A stretch of 64,000 nucleotides of DNA, from positions 1 to 64,000 of the forward strand of contig NZ_JAKVRD010000002.1 of the NCBI RefSeq assembly GCF_022814865.1, given 5' to 3'. A model generated the notes under the pieces. That model was not told the DNA's origin. It did no database searches and saw nothing but the letters and a program-made list of their open reading frames with translations. This document shows, piece by piece, positions 61,502 through 64,000 of the stretch (the stretch's first letter is position 1; the number at the start of each line of letters is the position of its first letter). The stretch is from Shimia aestuarii (GTDB lineage: Bacteria; Pseudomonadota; Alphaproteobacteria; Rhodobacterales; Rhodobacteraceae). The position numbers and the translations under genes are program-made.

Positions 61502-63754
61502 CTAGCGCCTCTGGCGATTGACCTTGCGTTTGGTCTTGGCGGCCTTCTTCTTGGCCTTGGTCTCTTTTCGCCGAACCGGTTTGCCGCGCCCGCGTTTGGG
61601 GCCTTGCGGCACTTTCTTGTCATCGATGGAAAGCAGTTCGAGCGCGATACCGCCCGTCACCGGCGCCGCCTCGGTCAGGCGCACGGTCACGCGCTGGCCA
61701 AGGCCGATCGTCAGACCGGTCTCGGAGCCGCGCAGGGTTTCGCTCTCGTGGTCATACTTAAAGTACTCCCGTCCGAGATTGCGCATCGGGATCAACCCGT
61801 CCGCACCGGTCTCGTCAAGCTTCACGAAGACACCGAACCGCGCAATGCCGCTAATGCGACCAGTGAACTCGTTGCCGACCCGTTCAGAAAGATAGGACGC
61901 GAGATAGCGGTCATTGGTATCGCGCTCGGCCAGCATGGAGCGGCGCTCGGTGTCGGAGATATGCCCGGCGGTCGTCTCGAGGTTCTCGATCCCTTCCGGC
62001 GACAGCCCATCCTCGCCCCAACCATGCGCCGAGATCAGCGCACGGTGCACGATCAGGTCGGCGTAGCGGCGGATCGGCGAGGTGAAATGCGCGTAGGATT
62101 GCAGCGCGAGGCCGAAATGGCCGAAATTCGACGGGCTATAGTAGGCCTGGGTCATGGAGCGCAGGGTCGAGAGGTTGATGAGCTCGGCATCCTCCGTCCC
62201 GGCGGCCGCATTCAAAAGCGCATTGAGGTGCTGGGTCTTGAGCACCTGCCCTTTGGCGAGGCTGAACCCAGCGGCCTGGGCCGTTTCGCGCAAGGAGTCG
62301 AGCTTTTCGGGGTTCGGCTCTTCGTGGACCCGGAACAGGAGCGGCGATTTCTTGGCGATGAGTGTCTCGGCGGCAGCGACATTGGCGAGGATCATGAATT
62401 CCTCAATGAGCTTATGCGCGTCGAACCGGTCGCGGAACATGACCGAGGCGACCTTGCCCTCGGGCGTCAATTCGACTTTGCGCTCGGGCAGGTCGAGATC
62501 GAGCGGCTGGCGCGCGGCACGGGCCTTGGTCAGGGCGGTGTAGGCGGCGTAGAGCGGGTCGATGACCTCTTTCATCAGGGGAGCGCAGCGCTCGCTCGGT
62601 GTGCCGTCGCGGGCCTCTTGCACTTCGGTGTAGTTGAGCGAGGCGACAGAGCGCATCATGCCACGCACGAAACGATGGCTCAGTTTGTGACCCTTGGCGT
62701 CGATCTGCATCCGCACGGCGATACAAGCGCGCGGGACGCCTTCGTGAAGCGAGCAGAGATCGCCTGAGAGGCGGTCGGGCAGCATCGGCACCACACGGTC
62801 AGGGAAATAAGATGAGTTGCCGCGTTTGCGTGCCTCGCGGTCAAGCTCGGAACCGGGGGTGACGTAATGGGCCACATCGGCAATAGCGACCCAGATGACA
62901 TGGCCGCCCTCGTTCTTGGGGTCGTCGTCTGCATGGGCCCAGCAAGCATCGTCATGGTCGCGCGCATCCGCCGGGTCAATTGTCACAAGGGGCATATCGC
63001 GCATGTCCTCGCGCTCCCCGAGGGGGGCGGGCTTGGCGGCGTCGGCCTCGGCGATGACCCCATCGGGGAAGGCATCGGGGATGCCGTGTTGATGGATCGC
63101 GATGAGCGAGACAGCCTTTGGCGCGGAGGGATCCCCGAGGCGTTCCACGACCTTCGCGCGGGGCAGGCCAAGGCGGCCCTTGGGGCCGGTTTGTTGTGCC
63201 TCGACCAACTCGCCGTCCTTGGCGCCGTTGATGCCCTCGTTCAGCACCTGCCATTCCTTACCATCGCCCTTGTCGATGGGGACGATGCGGCCGCCTTCGG
63301 CAGTCAGGCGGAAGACGCCGAGCACACGTTTGGGATTGGTGCCGATGCGACGGATGAGGCGGCCTTCATAGCGCCAGGCTTCGCCCTCGATTTCGGTCAG
63401 CCGGGCAAGGATGCGATCGCCTTGGCCAAGGGCGGGATCAGAGGCGCGGGGGATCACGAGGATCAGGGGTTCTTCGCTATCACCCTGCCATTCGAGGGGG
63501 CGGGCGTAGAGGTCGCCATCGGAATCCGGGCCGCTGATCTGCAGGACAGAGACGGGCGGCAGGCTGTCGGGGTCGCGGTAGGTTTTCTTGCGTTTCGACA
63601 GGTGGCCTTCTTCCTCGAGCTCCTTCAGCAGGCGCTTGAGGTCGATCCGCGCGGCGCCCTTGATCCCGAAGGCTTTGGCGATGTCGCGCTTGGAGGTCAG
63701 GGTCGGGTTCTCGGAGATCCAGTCGAGGATCTCGGCTTTGGTCGGTATACGCAT
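61502..63754 (-). CDS. rnr: Ribonuclease R
   Basis: A 750-residue 3'-5' exoribonuclease. N-terminal winged-helix (about 1-60), cold-shock-like OB domains, the RNB catalytic core with the acidic cluster DPADARDHDDACWAHADDD near residue 275 and RRYADLIVHRALI, and a C-terminal S1 domain (SGIARFGVFVKLDETGADGL) with a Lys/Arg-rich tail. Degrades structured RNA in quality control. Normal length. Confidence 0.95.
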   Translation of the reverse strand: MRIPTKAEILDWISENPTLTSKRDIAKAFGIKGAARIDLKRLLKELEEEGHLSKRKKTYRDPDSLPPVSVLQISGPDSDGDLYARPLEWQGDSEEPLILVIPRASDPALGQGDRILARLTEIEGEAWRYEGRLIRRIGTNPKRVLGVFRLTAEGGRIVPIDKGDGKEWQVLNEGINGAKDGELVEAQQTGPKGRLGLPRAKVVERLGDPSAPKAVSLIAIHQHGIPDAFPDGVIAEADAAKPAPLGEREDMRDMPLVTIDPADARDHDDACWAHADDDPKNEGGHVIWVAIADVAHYVTPGSELDREARKRGNSSYFPDRVVPMLPDRLSGDLCSLHEGVPRACIAVRMQIDAKGHKLSHRFVRGMMRSVASLNYTEVQEARDGTPSERCAPLMKEVIDPLYAAYTALTKARAARQPLDLDLPERKVELTPEGKVASVMFRDRFDAHKLIEEFMILANVAAAETLIAKKSPLLFRVHEEPNPEKLDSLRETAQAAGFSLAKGQVLKTQHLNALLNAAAGTEDAELINLSTLRSMTQAYYSPSNFGHFGLALQSYAHFTSPIRRYADLIVHRALISAHGWGEDGLSPEGIENLETTAGHISDTERRSMLAERDTNDRYLASYLSERVGNEFTGRISGIARFGVFVKLDETGADGLIPMRNLGREYFKYDHESETLRGSETGLTIGLGQRVTVRLTEAAPVTGGIALELLSIDDKKVPQGPKRGRGKPVRRKETKAKKKAAKTKRKVNRQRR

Positions 63755-63802
63755 GGATTGGGCCTAGCACGGGCCGCGCGGCGCGTCATTGGGAAAAAGG
63801 CG

Positions 63803-63836
63803 GAGGGGCGCTGCCCCTCTTGAGCCTGCGGCTCAA
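63803..63836. repeat. Paired hairpins of a roseobacter-style gene-end repeat
   Basis: GAGGGGC-GCT-GCCCCTC (63803-63819) and TTGAGCC-TGC-GGCTCAA (63820-63836) are adjacent, followed by CACCCCGGGATATTTT up to the next stop. This arrangement is one I associate with intergenic repeats common at gene ends in Rhodobacteraceae; it probably acts as a terminator or transcript end between rnr and the DUF2064 gene. Confidence 0.5.
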
Positions 63837-63852
63837 TTCACCCCGGGATATT

Positions 63853-64000
63853 TTAGGCAAGAGGAAGATCGGCGGCGGTGTCGACATCATGGAGCGTCGT
63901 CGTCAGGGCGATACGGTGGTGGGGCAGCGTTGCCATCGAGTCGGCGAGGGCGTGCTGTGTGGACCAGCGGACGCCGTGCAGGAAGCCGGGGGGCGGCGCG
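63853..64000 (-). CDS. DUF2064/TIGR04282-type glycosyltransferase, C-terminus (partial)
   Basis: The minus frame ending at 63853-63855 reads GFLHGVRWSTQHALADSMAT then LPHHRIALTTTLHDVDTAAD and LPLA. The pattern GVRWST...HDVDTAADL is typical of the C-terminal part of TIGR04282/DUF2064 glycosyltransferases. The rest is beyond the window edge. The stop codon lies inside the CCCCGGGATATTTT gene-end repeat. Confidence 0.6.
   Translation of the reverse strand, partial: APPPGFLHGVRWSTQHALADSMATLPHHRIALTTTLHDVDTAADLPLA

Overview
The window looks like a chromosome segment of a marine alphaproteobacterium of the Rhodobacteraceae (Roseobacter-type). This rests on recognised gene families and style: moderately high GC, tight ATGA-coupled operons, monomeric isocitrate dehydrogenase, a DUF2793 fibre-like gene, a KpsT/KpsE/KpsM capsule exporter, TamA/TamB, roseobacter-type flagellar genes and several sugar and polyamine ABC transporters. 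No rRNA or tRNA gene was found.

Layout. (1) 1-483: end of an IS3-family insertion sequence, whose inverted repeat cuts a KilA-N gene. (2) 484-9670: minus-strand module of a prophage-like element. In transcription order it has a P4-type integrase, a frameshifted unknown gene, an AlpA-like excisionase, small ATGA-coupled genes, a PC4-fold protein, a winged-helix initiator-like gene with iteron-like repeats over its 3' end, two long virion or ejection-like proteins, a DUF5681 protein, two related small proteins and the broken KilA-N gene. No capsid or large terminase gene is visible; these may lie beyond the IS or be absent. (3) 9903-19444: two UgpBAEC-like ABC transporter operons, divergent around a DeoR/GlpR-type repressor gene, with four copies of a GTTCAnnTGAA operator-like palindrome and a possible Pho box between them. 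(4) 19530-34178: surface polysaccharide region (Stealth phosphotransferase, ManC, Glf, KpsT, KpsE, KpsM, a family 2 glycosyltransferase, Ugd, a sugar-phosphate transferase), interleaved with a phage or GTA-like DUF2793 fibre gene and a large RTX protein. (5) 34395-43627: icd, an AT-richer orphan gene, tamB, tamA and a plsC-like acyltransferase. (6) 43685-46919: flagellar fragment with a truncated motB 5' end, flgN-like, flgJ-like, fliK and flgD. (7) 46933-59822: polyamine block with potFGHI plus a PuuB-like oxidase, a GntR/FCD regulator, an omega-aminotransferase and a second PotABCD-type transporter. (8) 59875-64000: lytic transglycosylase, RNase R and the end of a DUF2064 glycosyltransferase.

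How it fits together. The ugp operons suggest glycerol-phosphate or related polyol-phosphate uptake under GlpR-like and perhaps PhoB control. The polyamine block couples uptake to gamma-glutamylation-type oxidation and transamination. The capsule block supplies GDP-mannose, UDP-galactofuranose and UDP-glucuronate precursors, transferases and an ABC-2 exporter whose ATPase and permease genes are divergent.

The most interesting non-gene signals are the helically phased iteron-like repeats at 6185-6324, a 45-bp element of 11-bp units at 32016 and 61358 whose only three differences fall on the spacer base of each unit, the phased GlpR-like operators, and strong hairpins directly after three of the four solute-binding-protein genes. 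All family assignments were made by eye from translated sequence, without database searches.
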